A DNA stretch of 50,582 bases from an uncultured Lachnoanaerobaculum sp. (lineage in GTDB: Bacteria > Bacillota > Clostridia > Lachnospirales > Lachnospiraceae), in assembly GCA_946999385.1 (NCBI GenBank), contig CAMQCZ010000014.1:1-50582 (forward strand). Direction: 5' to 3'. Under the pieces are notes generated by a model that saw nothing but the letters and a program-made list of their open reading frames with translations, did not search any database and was not told the origin of the DNA. Positions 1-8,858 of the stretch are shown here, piece by piece; the stretch's first letter is position 1, and every line of letters begins with the position of its first letter. The translations under genes and the position numbers were made by a program.

Positions 1-74
1 ATTCTTGCTCTTTTGAATGATTTTGAAAATAAGGTTCAATTATTAATAGATAAGGTTTTAAGTTTTTCTCTCAT
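1..74 (-). other. Possible 5' end of a gene, stopped after 12 codons, at the left edge
   Basis: A minus-strand ATG at 74 has a good ribosome binding site (AAAGGA about 7 bases upstream) and a TATAAT-like -10 box at 190-195 without a clear -35. The reading frame runs 12 codons (MREKLKTLSINN) and meets TGA at 36-38. The same frame is then open to the edge (TLFSKSFKRAR). It could be a leader peptide, a decayed gene or a truncated transposase; the sequence does not decide. Function unknown. Confidence 0.2.
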
Positions 75-771
75 ATTTTATCCTTTCTTTAAAATATATG
101 ATAAAAGTTTTTAATAATCATTACAGGGTTTTCTGTTCAGATATTGAATAAATTTTTAAATTTCATAATAGAAATAAAAAGATAGCTCTATTATAACATA
201 TTTATAAAAAAAACTCACGAAGATAAAAGCTATAAAATAAAGTATTAATGCAGAAAAAGCTGATATATCACTTATTTGTAAGATATCATATACTTAATAA
301 TATCACATAATAATGCTAATATTATATAATATTTTTAATTTATTATGGAATGCTTTACTTGAAGGCTTTAATAAATCGAAAAAAGTATTCGATTCCATAT
401 ATAAGTATATGACCGGAAATATTTTTCTATTATGACATTTTCAAATATAGGATAAAGCATAGACTAAAGTATTTGTTATTCATTGCTTATAAATTATTTT
501 CACTGATTTATTTTTCCGGCAATAGTATAGTAAACTATATACAAAATTGATCTATTTACTTTTAAACCTACGATACCATTTATTTACAGCTATTATAATG
601 CTTACAAATTCAAAAGCCAATGAATAAAATATTAATATTCATTGACCTTTAATATATTATGATTTAATGTAGTATGATTTTCATAGATAATTATGATTTT
701 TATATTAGTAAAAAATAATTCGAATAAGCTTTCACTTTGATATTTATTTTTAATAAACACTCGATAAAAAG
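75..771. other. About 700 bp without a recognisable gene
   Basis: No open frame with a ribosome binding site or recognisable protein is seen on either strand. The stretch is extremely AT-rich and holds several small inverted repeats. One is AATCGAA/TTCGATT at 374-380 and 388-394 (7-base loop); another is the 9-bp hairpin at 618-644, listed separately. It probably contains the 3' end of the ECF gene transcript and the upstream region of whatever lies to the left. No tRNA, riboswitch or CRISPR pattern was recognised. Confidence 0.5.
618..644 (-). terminator. Possible terminator hairpin downstream of the ECF S-component gene
   Basis: Perfect 9-bp inverted repeat CAATGAATA (618-626) / TATTCATTG (636-644) with a 9-base loop. 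Read on the minus strand it is followed by GGCTTTTG, only a weak T-run. It lies about 130 bases past the stop of the S-component gene, so it is a plausible but weak intrinsic terminator. Confidence 0.35.
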
Positions 772-1350
772 TTAAATAATATTTAATTTTTTTAAAACTT
801 TTCTAATTGCCATATAAACAAATATAACAACGATTGAACCTACAAAAGCATTTATTGCAGTTGCTCCTGCAGCCCAGGTAGACATTATTTTTGCTACATC
901 AGAAGGAACTCCTAAAATAAATCTTTTATATAAATATCCAAAAATAGGATCCATAATTACATTAAAACCTAGAGAAGCTATCGAACTTATTATAACCCAT
1001 TTTAAAATATATTTTGTATCATTATGTTCATTGATTTTTGCGATTTTATGTGCAATAAAGCCCGCAATAAAACCAATACAAAATTTTAAAATAAATGTTT
1101 TTGGGGCACTGGTTATATACACAGGGTCCATAAGATCGGCTATTGTCATACCCAAACTACCGGCAACCCCACCATAATTAGAGCCTAGTATCAAAGCAGC
1201 CAAAACACAAAAAGCATTACCTATATGTAAAGCTGTCATATCTCCTGAAAGTGTAGGAATAGGAATTTTTAAATAGCTAAATGAAATATAACTGAGTGCT
1301 GCAAACATCGCTGTTAAGACTAATTTATAAAGCATATCTTTTTTTTCCAT
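772..1350 (-). CDS. ECF transporter S component (substrate-binding membrane subunit)
   Basis: A 192-residue, very hydrophobic protein with about five to six membrane segments and the look of the ECF-type S-component family (PF12822-like): a charged N-terminus, the GDMTALHIGNAFCVLAAL stretch (about residues 36-53) and a central APKTFILKFCIGFIAG segment. S components capture a vitamin or cofactor precursor in the membrane and pair with a shared EcfA-EcfA'-EcfT energising module, which is not in this window. The start is well supported (AAGGAG 8 bases before ATG). It follows thiN after a 95-bp gap that contains an inverted repeat and a -10-like box, so it may have its own promoter. A thiamine-related substrate is tempting because thiN is next door, but thiN belongs to the conserved prkC-rsgA-rpe run, so the substrate stays unassigned. 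Confidence 0.8.
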   Translation of the reverse strand: MEKKDMLYKLVLTAMFAALSYISFSYLKIPIPTLSGDMTALHIGNAFCVLAALILGSNYGGVAGSLGMTIADLMDPVYITSAPKTFILKFCIGFIAGFIAHKIAKINEHNDTKYILKWVIISSIASLGFNVIMDPIFGYLYKRFILGVPSDVAKIMSTWAAGATAINAFVGSIVVIFVYMAIRKVLKKLNII

Positions 1351-1381
1351 AATATTATCTCCTTTTTAATTATAGATAAAT

Positions 1382-1438
1382 ATTATATCAAAATTGGACT
1401 GATATAAATAACCAATTTAAATTTTATATGCCAGTCCA
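1382..1438 (-). promoter_or_regulatory. Inverted repeat plus -10-like box upstream of the ECF gene
   Basis: The arms TGGACTGATATAAA (1395-1408) and TTTATATGCCAGTCCA (1423-1438) form a 14-bp stem with a 2-base bulge and a 14-base loop. On the minus strand a TATAAT box (1382-1387) follows directly, then AAGGAG and the ATG at 1350. No T-run follows the stem, so an operator or mRNA structure is more likely than a terminator. A candidate -35 is poor. Confidence 0.4.
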
Positions 1439-1445
1439 CTTTATT

Positions 1446-2105
1446 TCAATCCTTACTTTCTATAACTAATAGTTTTTTATTATTTATATATACTTTTGCT
1501 ATATTCTCTAAAATTTCATTACTAAGACTAAGACTGGGGGTAATATATTTATTTAAATTTACATTTTTCAAATTATACTTAAAGCCTTCCAAGCTAAAGC
1601 TTTCTATTTCTTCTTCTATTGGATAAAAACTTATATATTTCCCATATTGTTGACTTTTATTTATTTCAAAATCATTATTTTTAATATATATTTTATTAAA
1701 TTCATCTATAAGATATATATTAATATCAGAACTTGAATATTTGACCAAGGAATATATATTTGACAAGGTATGATCCATACGTTTACCTAAGGCTCCCAAA
1801 ATAATAAGCTCTTTATATTCTAAATCAAGAGTTAATTTAATAGCCAATTCCGTATCACTATAATCTTTATCAACCGGAAATTTTTTTATATTAATATTAT
1901 TATTATTCAAATACTTACTTAGTGTAATTTTGTCTATACTATCAAAATCACCAATTATTATATCAGGTTTAATATTAATTTTATCCAATATTTTTAAACC
2001 CTTATCTATACTTATTATTTTATCTTCCTTTTGTTTATTTTTTAAAATATTTCGTGCAAATTTTTCTTTTAATATACTACCTGCTATTAAATATGCTTTT
2101 TTCAT
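1446..2105 (-). CDS. thiN: Thiamine pyrophosphokinase
   Basis: ATP-dependent cytosolic enzyme that converts thiamine to thiamine pyrophosphate. The 219-residue length fits the family. Signature segments are visible: the SIDKGL segment near residue 32, IIGDFDS near 50-56 (metal/nucleotide site), DKDYSDTELA near 79-88 and GALGKRMDHTLSN near 104-116 (thiamine site). The C-terminal beta-rich half is divergent, as is usual. It lies 7 bp after the rpe stop codon with no clear ribosome binding site (AATAAAACTATG), so translation probably depends on coupling to rpe. The order prpC-prkC-rsgA-rpe-thiN is the arrangement known from Bacillus and many Clostridia. Role and start are both secure. Confidence 0.93.
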   Translation of the reverse strand: MKKAYLIAGSILKEKFARNILKNKQKEDKIISIDKGLKILDKINIKPDIIIGDFDSIDKITLSKYLNNNNINIKKFPVDKDYSDTELAIKLTLDLEYKELIILGALGKRMDHTLSNIYSLVKYSSSDINIYLIDEFNKIYIKNNDFEINKSQQYGKYISFYPIEEEIESFSLEGFKYNLKNVNLNKYITPSLSLSNEILENIAKVYINNKKLLVIESKD

Positions 2106-2112
2106 AGTTTTA

Positions 2113-2763
2113 TTAAAACATAAGCTGTTTAAGCTTATGAATGTTTTCCTTTATATTTCCGTTAAAGACAGCTGAACCTGCAACTATATAGTCAGCTCCT
2201 GCTTCTATAACTTCTTTTATTGTATTTTCATTAACTCCTCCATCAACTTGAATCATAAGAGATGGATTTATAATATTTTTTATTTCTTTTAATTTCTCTA
2301 TTTTTTTAGTAACATAGGGTATGTATTTTTGTCCACCAAAGCCCGGATTTACACTCATTAAAAGAACAAAGTCAAGCTCAGCTAATATATCTTCTAAAAC
2401 TGAAATAGGTGTTGATGGATTCAATACAACTCCGGCTTTCATATTAAGATTTTTTATATGATTAATAGTTCTATCAAGATGAGTACAAGCTTCATAATGA
2501 ACACTCAACATATCAGCTCCTGCTTTTTTCATATCTTCAACATATCTATCAGGCTCTCTAACCATCATATGTACATCAAATATAAAATTTTTATATTTTC
2601 TTAATGAGGCAATAACAGGCATTCCAAAACTGATACTTGGTACAAAATTACCATCCATTACATCAAGATGTAAATATTTTATATCATTTTCTTCTAAAAT
2701 TTTTAATTGTGCTTTTATATCAGTAAAATCAACCGATAATAAAGACGGAGATAAAATTTTCAT
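2113..2763 (-). CDS. rpe: Ribulose-phosphate 3-epimerase
   Basis: Interconverts ribulose 5-phosphate and xylulose 5-phosphate in the pentose phosphate pathway. The 216-residue TIM barrel begins with the typical ILSPSLLSVDF. It keeps the metal ligands in HLDVMDGNFVPS (H32, D34) and FDVHMMV (H65), the MSVNPGFGGQ loop and the QVDGGVN strand carrying the second catalytic Asp. It ends 7 bp before thiN and starts 24 bp after rsgA, with GAAAGGAG before the ATG. Nothing is unusual in it. Confidence 0.96.
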   Translation of the reverse strand: MKILSPSLLSVDFTDIKAQLKILEENDIKYLHLDVMDGNFVPSISFGMPVIASLRKYKNFIFDVHMMVREPDRYVEDMKKAGADMLSVHYEACTHLDRTINHIKNLNMKAGVVLNPSTPISVLEDILAELDFVLLMSVNPGFGGQKYIPYVTKKIEKLKEIKNIINPSLMIQVDGGVNENTIKEVIEAGADYIVAGSAVFNGNIKENIHKLKQLMF

Positions 2764-2787
2764 ATATGCTCCTTTCTTTTTAATTAT

Positions 2788-3684
2788 TTAATATCTTTTT
2801 ATATTCTTTAAATCATTAAAATTTTTTATATAATTATCATATCTAAGCTTAGAAATTTCTCCATTTTCCAAAGCTCGTTTTATTGCACAGTCAGGCTCAT
2901 TAATATGTAAGCAAGCATTAAATTTACATTGACACTCATATTTAGAAAATTCCTGATAATAATCCTTTAAATTATTGTATTTTATATCGCTTATATCAAT
3001 TGAAGTAAATCCGGGAGTATCACATATATATGTGTTATAATTATAAACAAATATTTCAGAATGTCTTGTTGTATGCTTACCTCTTGATATTTTTCTACTT
3101 ATATCCCCAACTTGCATATTTGCTTGAGGTATTAATAAATTTGTCAATGTACTCTTACCTACACCTGATGGTCCTGCTAAAGCTACAGTATTATCTTGTA
3201 TAAATTGTTTTATTTCTTCTATACCCTTATCCTGAGTAGCTGAAATTTCAAATGTATGATATACAATATTTTTATAAATATCAATTAATTCTAAATTTTG
3301 GCATAAGTCCAATTTATTCCATACTAAAACAAGCTTTATATTTTGTTTTTGCATATTTATAATATATTTATCTAATAAGTTTGGAATAGGCTTAGGCTTA
3401 TCTACAGACAATATAAGCATAATAAAATCAATATTACTAAGGGCAGGTCTTAATATCTCATTTTTTCTTGGTAATATTTCAATAATATTACCAATTTTTT
3501 TATCTTCATCCAAGATTTCAACTATTACATTATCGCCTACCAAAGGCTTTAATTTATTATTTCTAAATATTCCTCTTGCCTTACATTCATAAACTGTATA
3601 TCCATATGCTATATAATAAAAACCTGCAATTCCTTTTATTATTTTACCTTTTATCTTATTCAACCTTAAAAAACTCCACTTCAT
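2788..3684 (-). CDS. rsgA: Ribosome small subunit-dependent GTPase RsgA
   Basis: Circularly permuted GTPase that checks maturation of the 30S subunit. Order of parts: N-terminal OB fold (about 14-70), permuted G domain with NKLD (123-126), P-loop GPSGVGKST (171-179), DTPG (222-225), and a C-terminal zinc knuckle with ligands C253, C258, H260 and C266. The ATG at 3684 overlaps prkC by 29 bp and has no ribosome binding site. A TTG at 3663 has GGAG 10 bases upstream and gives a start (MNKIKGKIIKG) closer to the Bacillus homologue, so the true start may be 3663. The gene sits between the kinase PrkC and rpe, the usual place in this phylum. Confidence 0.93.
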   Translation of the reverse strand: MKWSFLRLNKIKGKIIKGIAGFYYIAYGYTVYECKARGIFRNNKLKPLVGDNVIVEILDEDKKIGNIIEILPRKNEILRPALSNIDFIMLILSVDKPKPIPNLLDKYIINMQKQNIKLVLVWNKLDLCQNLELIDIYKNIVYHTFEISATQDKGIEEIKQFIQDNTVALAGPSGVGKSTLTNLLIPQANMQVGDISRKISRGKHTTRHSEIFVYNYNTYICDTPGFTSIDISDIKYNNLKDYYQEFSKYECQCKFNACLHINEPDCAIKRALENGEISKLRYDNYIKNFNDLKNIKRY

Positions 3685-5746
3685 AGGATTTTAAAACTTT
3701 TGAGCTTGAGGCTTCAACAACCTCAACATATCCCTGATCCACTCCATAAGCTCCTTCTATAGTTTTGAATCTAACAGGTAAAATAGTATTACCATTTATT
3801 TTTCTAGGCTCCATCAATGTTTTATATCTATTTTCACCATTTACAACTTGTCTTAATCTAACCATTATGCTGACACTGACACTATCACTACCGGGACCTA
3901 TAAGCCCTTCTATGTTATATGTTGCATCAATAGAAGCTATATATTTATATTCTTTTAAAGGCTCTATATTTTCCTTACCCTTACTGACAATTAAATCTAT
4001 TTTGGTATCCTTTGATACTTGAGTATTTTTTAATATATTTTGCGATATAATCTTACCTTTTTCATAATCAGAATTATATTCCTCTTTAACATCACCTAAA
4101 ACTAAATTTGAATTTGTAATTATTTGTATAGCATCATCTAAAGTATGATTATTTAAATCGGGCATCAAAATCATATCTTCCCTTTGACCTTTACTTATAT
4201 ATAAATCTAAAATATTATCTTTTTCTAAAATCTTAGGTTCATATTTAATAACATAATCTTTAGGAATATTATCATCATCCTGCTCAATTATTTTAAATAA
4301 GATATTATTATTATTCAATATTTTTGTCGCACTTTCTTTATTTAAACCTTCTATACCTAATTTTGATATATCTACTAAAGCTTTTCCCTTACTGATTATA
4401 ACCTCTACATTGGAATATTTATTTATCTCTTCTCCCTCCATTGGAGTTTGTGAAATTATATCACCTTCTTCTAAATAGTTATCATATTCCATTCTTTTTA
4501 CTCTTAGCTGTAAATCAAGTTCCTTTAATTTTTTTTCAGCTAAGTCTTCATTCATACCTACTATATTAGGTACTTTTATTTTTGTGCTGTCAATTTTATA
4601 ATTATTATCTATACTTGTATTTTCTTTTTTATGATTGGAAAAATCAAAAATTTTAAATTTAAAAGAAAGATAAAATCCTATAATAATCACCATAATAAGT
4701 GCTATAGCTATTCCTAGAGCAGTAATAATTTTTTCAGTTTTATAGTTATTTATATTATTCTCTTTATTATTTTTAAGAGAAGTTTTTGAATAACTTTTTT
4801 TAAAATTATCATCAATTTGGTTTTTACTATTTTTTAATTTATTATTAATAGCATTTAATTCGCTGGCACTCAAAACTTTAGTTTGATTTGAAGGCTCTAC
4901 TTTATTATTATCAACTTCAAAATCATCTTCTAATAAAATATTTTCCAAATCTTTTATCAGCTCTGATATATCCATATATCTTTTATCAGGATTTTTTCTC
5001 GTACAGGTCAATATAATATTATCAAGTCTTGCACTTATTAGAGGATTATAGGTACTTGGACATGGCATTTTTTCTTCTAAGTGTGCTAAAGCAACACTAA
5101 TAGTCAAATCACCCTCAAATGGTAATCTACCTGTAAGCATTTCATATATAGTTATTCCTAATGAATATATATCACTTCTTTTATCACATTTTGCCCCTTT
5201 AGCTTGTTCAGGAGACATATAATGTACAGAGCCTATCGCAACCTGTGTTATAGTTTCTTCCGAAATAGCTCTTGCTATACCAAAATCCGTTACCTTTATA
5301 CTTCCATCTTTATCTATTAATATATTTTGAGGTTTAATATCTCTATGTATAATATTTGCATCATGTGCGGCTTTTATTCCTTTGGCAACTTGTATACTTA
5401 TAGATATTGCTTCTTTAATATCTAATATTTTTCTTTTATTTATATAATCCTTTAAAGTAATTCCCTCAATATATTCCATAACTATATAATGTAAATTTTC
5501 TTCATCAATTACATCATATACATTTACAATATTAGGGTGAATAAGTCCTGCAGCTGCTTGAGCTTCTAGTTTAAACTTGTATACAAAATTTTCATCACGT
5601 GTAAATTCTTCCTTTAATACCTTTATAGCCACAAATCTACTTAATTTATGGCATTTTGCTTTGTATACAAAACTCATGCCACCACAACCAATTAATTCTA
5701 ATATTTCATATCTATTTTGTAATATAGTTCCCGCTTTAAGTTGCAT
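3656..5746 (-). CDS. prkC: PASTA-domain Ser/Thr protein kinase
   Basis: Membrane kinase that senses muropeptides or lipid II and phosphorylates cell-wall, translation and metabolic proteins. The 696 residues comprise a Hanks-type kinase domain (about 1-270), a membrane span (340-361) and three extracellular PASTA repeats (about 390-600). A C-terminal beta-rich domain of about 95 residues is less often seen. Kinase motifs are intact: glycine loop GCGGMSFVY, K42, HRDIKPQN (D136), DFG (D154) and the SPE triplet (178-180). The juxtamembrane linker is rich in Lys, Asn and Ser. It overlaps prpC, its cognate phosphatase, by 11 bp and rsgA at the other end. The extra C-terminal domain may be a ligand or partner module; that is inference. 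Confidence 0.95.
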   Translation of the reverse strand: MQLKAGTILQNRYEILELIGCGGMSFVYKAKCHKLSRFVAIKVLKEEFTRDENFVYKFKLEAQAAAGLIHPNIVNVYDVIDEENLHYIVMEYIEGITLKDYINKRKILDIKEAISISIQVAKGIKAAHDANIIHRDIKPQNILIDKDGSIKVTDFGIARAISEETITQVAIGSVHYMSPEQAKGAKCDKRSDIYSLGITIYEMLTGRLPFEGDLTISVALAHLEEKMPCPSTYNPLISARLDNIILTCTRKNPDKRYMDISELIKDLENILLEDDFEVDNNKVEPSNQTKVLSASELNAINNKLKNSKNQIDDNFKKSYSKTSLKNNKENNINNYKTEKIITALGIAIALIMVIIIGFYLSFKFKIFDFSNHKKENTSIDNNYKIDSTKIKVPNIVGMNEDLAEKKLKELDLQLRVKRMEYDNYLEEGDIISQTPMEGEEINKYSNVEVIISKGKALVDISKLGIEGLNKESATKILNNNNILFKIIEQDDDNIPKDYVIKYEPKILEKDNILDLYISKGQREDMILMPDLNNHTLDDAIQIITNSNLVLGDVKEEYNSDYEKGKIISQNILKNTQVSKDTKIDLIVSKGKENIEPLKEYKYIASIDATYNIEGLIGPGSDSVSVSIMVRLRQVVNGENRYKTLMEPRKINGNTILPVRFKTIEGAYGVDQGYVEVVEASSSKVLKSYEVEFFKVE

Positions 5747-6482
5747 TTATATCACCCACCTTATTGCAAAGATCATAAATAACTATCGCACTTATATTAT
5801 CTTCACCACCTTTTAAGTTGGCATTATTAATCAATTCAGCAGCAATATTTTCTTCTTTAGTATTTAAGATTATTTTTCTTATTTCATCATCACTTAGCAT
5901 ATTGCTAAGTCCATCTGAACATAATAAAATTTTATCATTATGATTAAGTGAAGCTTCAAAAAAGTCAGCCTTTATATTTTCCATAGCACCTAAGGCACGT
6001 GTAAGAACATGTTTGTTTTTTGTATATTCCAAGCTGGATTTATGAATTGAATTTTTTAATAACAGTTCTTCTGCAACAGTATGATCTTTACTAATTTGAT
6101 TAATTACATCTGTTATTATATAAAGTCTGCTATCTCCTATATTGGCAATATATAAAATATTTTCTTTTATACTAGCTAATACTAATGTGGTTCCCATTCC
6201 TGATTTATTAATATCTTTCTTTGCTTCATTTAGCATACTATCATTAGTTTTTTTAATTGCTCTTGTAAATAAATCTATAACCTCACCTTTATTAGTGCTT
6301 ATAAAATCTTTTATATATTTTATAGCAATAAATGAAGCATATTCACCTGCATTTGCTCCGCCCATACCATCGCACAAAATAAAAAGATTATCCAAATCTC
6401 CTATTTTATCTAAAGTATAAAATATATTGTCTTGATTTACATATCTCACTTTTCCTACATCACTATAGGCAACAACTTTCAT
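5736..6482 (-). CDS. prpC: PP2C-type Ser/Thr phosphatase (Stp/PrpC)
   Basis: Cytosolic Mn/Mg-dependent phosphatase that reverses PrkC phosphorylation. The 248 residues carry the PP2C motif series in order: NQDN, CDGMGGANAGE (metal-binding Asp), SGMGTTLV, ANIGDSRLY, SKDHT, LTRALG, LLCSDGL and GGEDNISAIV with the last metal-binding Asp. The start has AAGGAG 8 bases upstream. Its stop lies inside the prkC start, the standard translationally coupled pair. It follows rlmN by 16 bp, so it belongs to the long translation and cell-wall run. Confidence 0.95.
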   Translation of the reverse strand: MKVVAYSDVGKVRYVNQDNIFYTLDKIGDLDNLFILCDGMGGANAGEYASFIAIKYIKDFISTNKGEVIDLFTRAIKKTNDSMLNEAKKDINKSGMGTTLVLASIKENILYIANIGDSRLYIITDVINQISKDHTVAEELLLKNSIHKSSLEYTKNKHVLTRALGAMENIKADFFEASLNHNDKILLCSDGLSNMLSDDEIRKIILNTKEENIAAELINNANLKGGEDNISAIVIYDLCNKVGDINAT

Positions 6483-6498
6483 AGCCGTTCTCCTTAAA

Positions 6499-7527
6499 TT
6501 ATTCTTTTTTGTAGTGTCTTCTTAATTGACCACAGGCTCCATCTATATCTCTTCCCATCTCTCTTCTTATAGTTACATTAAAACCATTTTTTTCTAATTT
6601 ATTTTTAAATTCATAAATATTTTTTTTGGTACTTTCTTTATATTCTCTTTCTTCTATAGGATTTATAGGTATAAGATTTATATGTGCCTTGGTATTTTTT
6701 AATAAGGATATCAATTTTTCTGCCTCTTCTTTATTATCATTCACTCCTCTAACAAGGCTATATTCATAGCTTATACGTCTTTTTGTTTTAGTAAAATAAT
6801 ATTCACAGGCTTCTAAAATTTCTTTTATACTATATGTTTTTGCTATCGGCATAAGAGTTTTTCTTATTGTATCATTAGGAGCATGTAAAGATAATGCCAG
6901 TGTAATTTGTAAGCCTTCATCTGCCAACAACTTTATTTTAGGAACTATACCACAAGTGGATATGGTTATATTTCTTTGGCTTATATTAAGCCCCTCTATT
7001 GAGCTTATAATCTTAACAAATTTTACAACATTATCATAATTATCCATAGGCTCTCCTGAACCCATAATAACTATATTACTAATCCTTTCAGAAATATTTT
7101 TTTGTATATAATAAATCTGATCAAGCATTTCCGAAGGACTTAAATTTCTAAGCAAACCATCCAGCGTAGAAGCACAAAATTTGCACCCCATTCTACATCC
7201 AACTTGAGATGAAATACAAACACTGTTACCATGTTTATATTTCATTAATACACTTTCTATAATATTAGAATCTCTAAGTGTAAAAAGATATTTTCTAGTA
7301 CCATCTATATTTGAAACTTTAAGTAATTCTTCTTTTATTTCATTAATATATGCCAAACTTTTAAGTTTTTTTCTAAAAGTTAAAGAAAGACTCGTCATTT
7401 CGTCAAAATCAAGTAATAAATTTTTGTGTAAATAAGAATATATCTGCCTTGCTCTAAATTTTTTTTCTCCAAGCTCTTCAACAAATTTATAAAGCTCTTC
7501 TAAAGTTAAAGATTTTATATCTATCAT
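6499..7527 (-). CDS. rlmN: 23S rRNA (adenine2503-C2)/tRNA A37 methyltransferase RlmN
   Basis: Radical SAM enzyme that methylates C2 of A2503 in 23S rRNA and A37 in some tRNAs, using a Cys-bound methyl intermediate. The 342 residues include a small N-terminal helical domain, the radical SAM motif CRMGCKFC (C111, C115, C118), GSGEPMDN, and the C-terminal Cys in GACGQLRRH (C332). The first family Cys is C104. Its ATG overlaps the rsmB stop as ATGA, so the two rRNA methyltransferases are coupled, a common arrangement in Firmicutes. Confidence 0.96.
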   Translation of the reverse strand: MIDIKSLTLEELYKFVEELGEKKFRARQIYSYLHKNLLLDFDEMTSLSLTFRKKLKSLAYINEIKEELLKVSNIDGTRKYLFTLRDSNIIESVLMKYKHGNSVCISSQVGCRMGCKFCASTLDGLLRNLSPSEMLDQIYYIQKNISERISNIVIMGSGEPMDNYDNVVKFVKIISSIEGLNISQRNITISTCGIVPKIKLLADEGLQITLALSLHAPNDTIRKTLMPIAKTYSIKEILEACEYYFTKTKRRISYEYSLVRGVNDNKEEAEKLISLLKNTKAHINLIPINPIEEREYKESTKKNIYEFKNKLEKNGFNVTIRREMGRDIDGACGQLRRHYKKE

Positions 7528-8858
7528 TTGTCCCTTCTTAAAATGGATATAAAAAACCCATCACTATCATATTTTCCCGGTATAAATTGAATATACCCTT
7601 TTTTTGCTTCATCCTTTAATGTATCACAAACTAAATTACTAAAATCTACCAAAGAAAAATTTGGATTATTAAGCAAAAATTTATTGACATTATCTATATT
7701 TTCATAATGATTTATAGTACAAGTGCTGAATAATATTTTACCGCCTTTTTTTAGATATTTTGAAATATTATCTAAAATTTCGGATTGTATATTAGCCAGC
7801 TCTAAACAGGCTTCTTTAGATATATTTAATTTTATATCTGCTTTCTTACCGATTATTCCAAGTCCTGAACAAGGTAAATCGGCAACTATAAAATCAGCCT
7901 TTTCTTTAAACTGAGGATTAAAAATTTTAGCATCCTGTTTTTGAATATTATAATTATTATACATAGAATAATTATTTATATTGTCTTTTAATATTTTTAT
8001 TTTACTATCACTTTTATCAAAGGCATATAATATACCGGTATCATTAAGTTTTTCCAAGATATTAATACTTTTTCCACCTGGAGCGGCACATACATCAAAA
8101 ACCACCGAATTTTTTTGTATATCTAAAGCATTAATTGCAATAACTGAGGATACGTCCTGTATGTAAGCTTTTTTATCTTTTAAAATATCCAAATCTGAAA
8201 TTTTATCAAAGTTTTTTATTTTAATTACATTTTTATCTAAGCTACTAAGTTCAACTTTTATATTTTGTTTTTTAAGCTCAGCTATGATATCGTTAAGCTC
8301 GCATATATTTTCATTTATTCTGATACTTAAATATTCATTAGATAAAAATACCTTTAAAACCATTTCTATATTTATATCAGGTGAAGTTTCTTTTATTATC
8401 TCTATAATCCAATCAGGGATAGAATATTTTAATGAAAGTGTATTAAAATTTATATTATTTTTTTCTAAGCATATTTTACGTAAAATTGCATTGACAAAGC
8501 CTTTTAATCCATAAAATGATTTTGCTTTTGCTAATTTTACAGCCTCATCACATATAGCACTATCAGGTATTTTGTCCATATATAATATTTGATATATTGA
8601 TAATCTTAATATATTTCTAATAACCGGTTTTAATTTATTAACCTTAAGAGTGCTGTATGATGATATAATATAGTCTATTTGTAACAAATATTCCAAAGTA
8701 CCATGAACTAATCTTGTTATAAATGCTCTGTCTTCTTTTTTTAAATATCCATATTTTATATTCAAATTATTTAAAATAATATGTGAGTATTGTTTTTTTT
8801 CAAGTATTTCTATTAAAGCCTCAAGACTAATCAATCTAAGATTGATTTGTTTAATCAT
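7524..8858 (-). CDS. rsmB: 16S rRNA (cytosine967-C5)-methyltransferase RsmB
   Basis: SAM-dependent enzyme modifying C967 of 16S rRNA. The N-terminal ~140 residues are a NusB-like RNA-binding fold. The C-terminal half is the methyltransferase with VCAAPGGKS (SAM site), DLPCSGLG and STCTINHYEN (the two cysteines). The start is placed at 8858 rather than at an upstream TTG. The ATG at 8858 has a perfect GGAGG 8 bases upstream and overlaps the protease stop as ATGATTAA, whereas the TTG at 8873 is itself the first base triplet of that GGAGG run. Length 444 residues, normal for the family. Confidence 0.93.
   Translation of the reverse strand: MIKQINLRLISLEALIEILEKKQYSHIILNNLNIKYGYLKKEDRAFITRLVHGTLEYLLQIDYIISSYSTLKVNKLKPVIRNILRLSIYQILYMDKIPDSAICDEAVKLAKAKSFYGLKGFVNAILRKICLEKNNINFNTLSLKYSIPDWIIEIIKETSPDINIEMVLKVFLSNEYLSIRINENICELNDIIAELKKQNIKVELSSLDKNVIKIKNFDKISDLDILKDKKAYIQDVSSVIAINALDIQKNSVVFDVCAAPGGKSINILEKLNDTGILYAFDKSDSKIKILKDNINNYSMYNNYNIQKQDAKIFNPQFKEKADFIVADLPCSGLGIIGKKADIKLNISKEACLELANIQSEILDNISKYLKKGGKILFSTCTINHYENIDNVNKFLLNNPNFSLVDFSNLVCDTLKDEAKKGYIQFIPGKYDSDGFFISILRRDK

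Noticed and set aside
1..74. Reading TGA as tryptophan (recoded genetic code)
   Set aside because: Several genes end in TGA within ATGA overlaps with the next gene (for example rsmB/rlmN), and Trp codons elsewhere are TGG.
1351..1445. Thiamine or other riboswitch before the ECF gene
   Set aside because: The gap is under 100 bases, holds only one simple hairpin, and no conserved riboswitch core was recognised.
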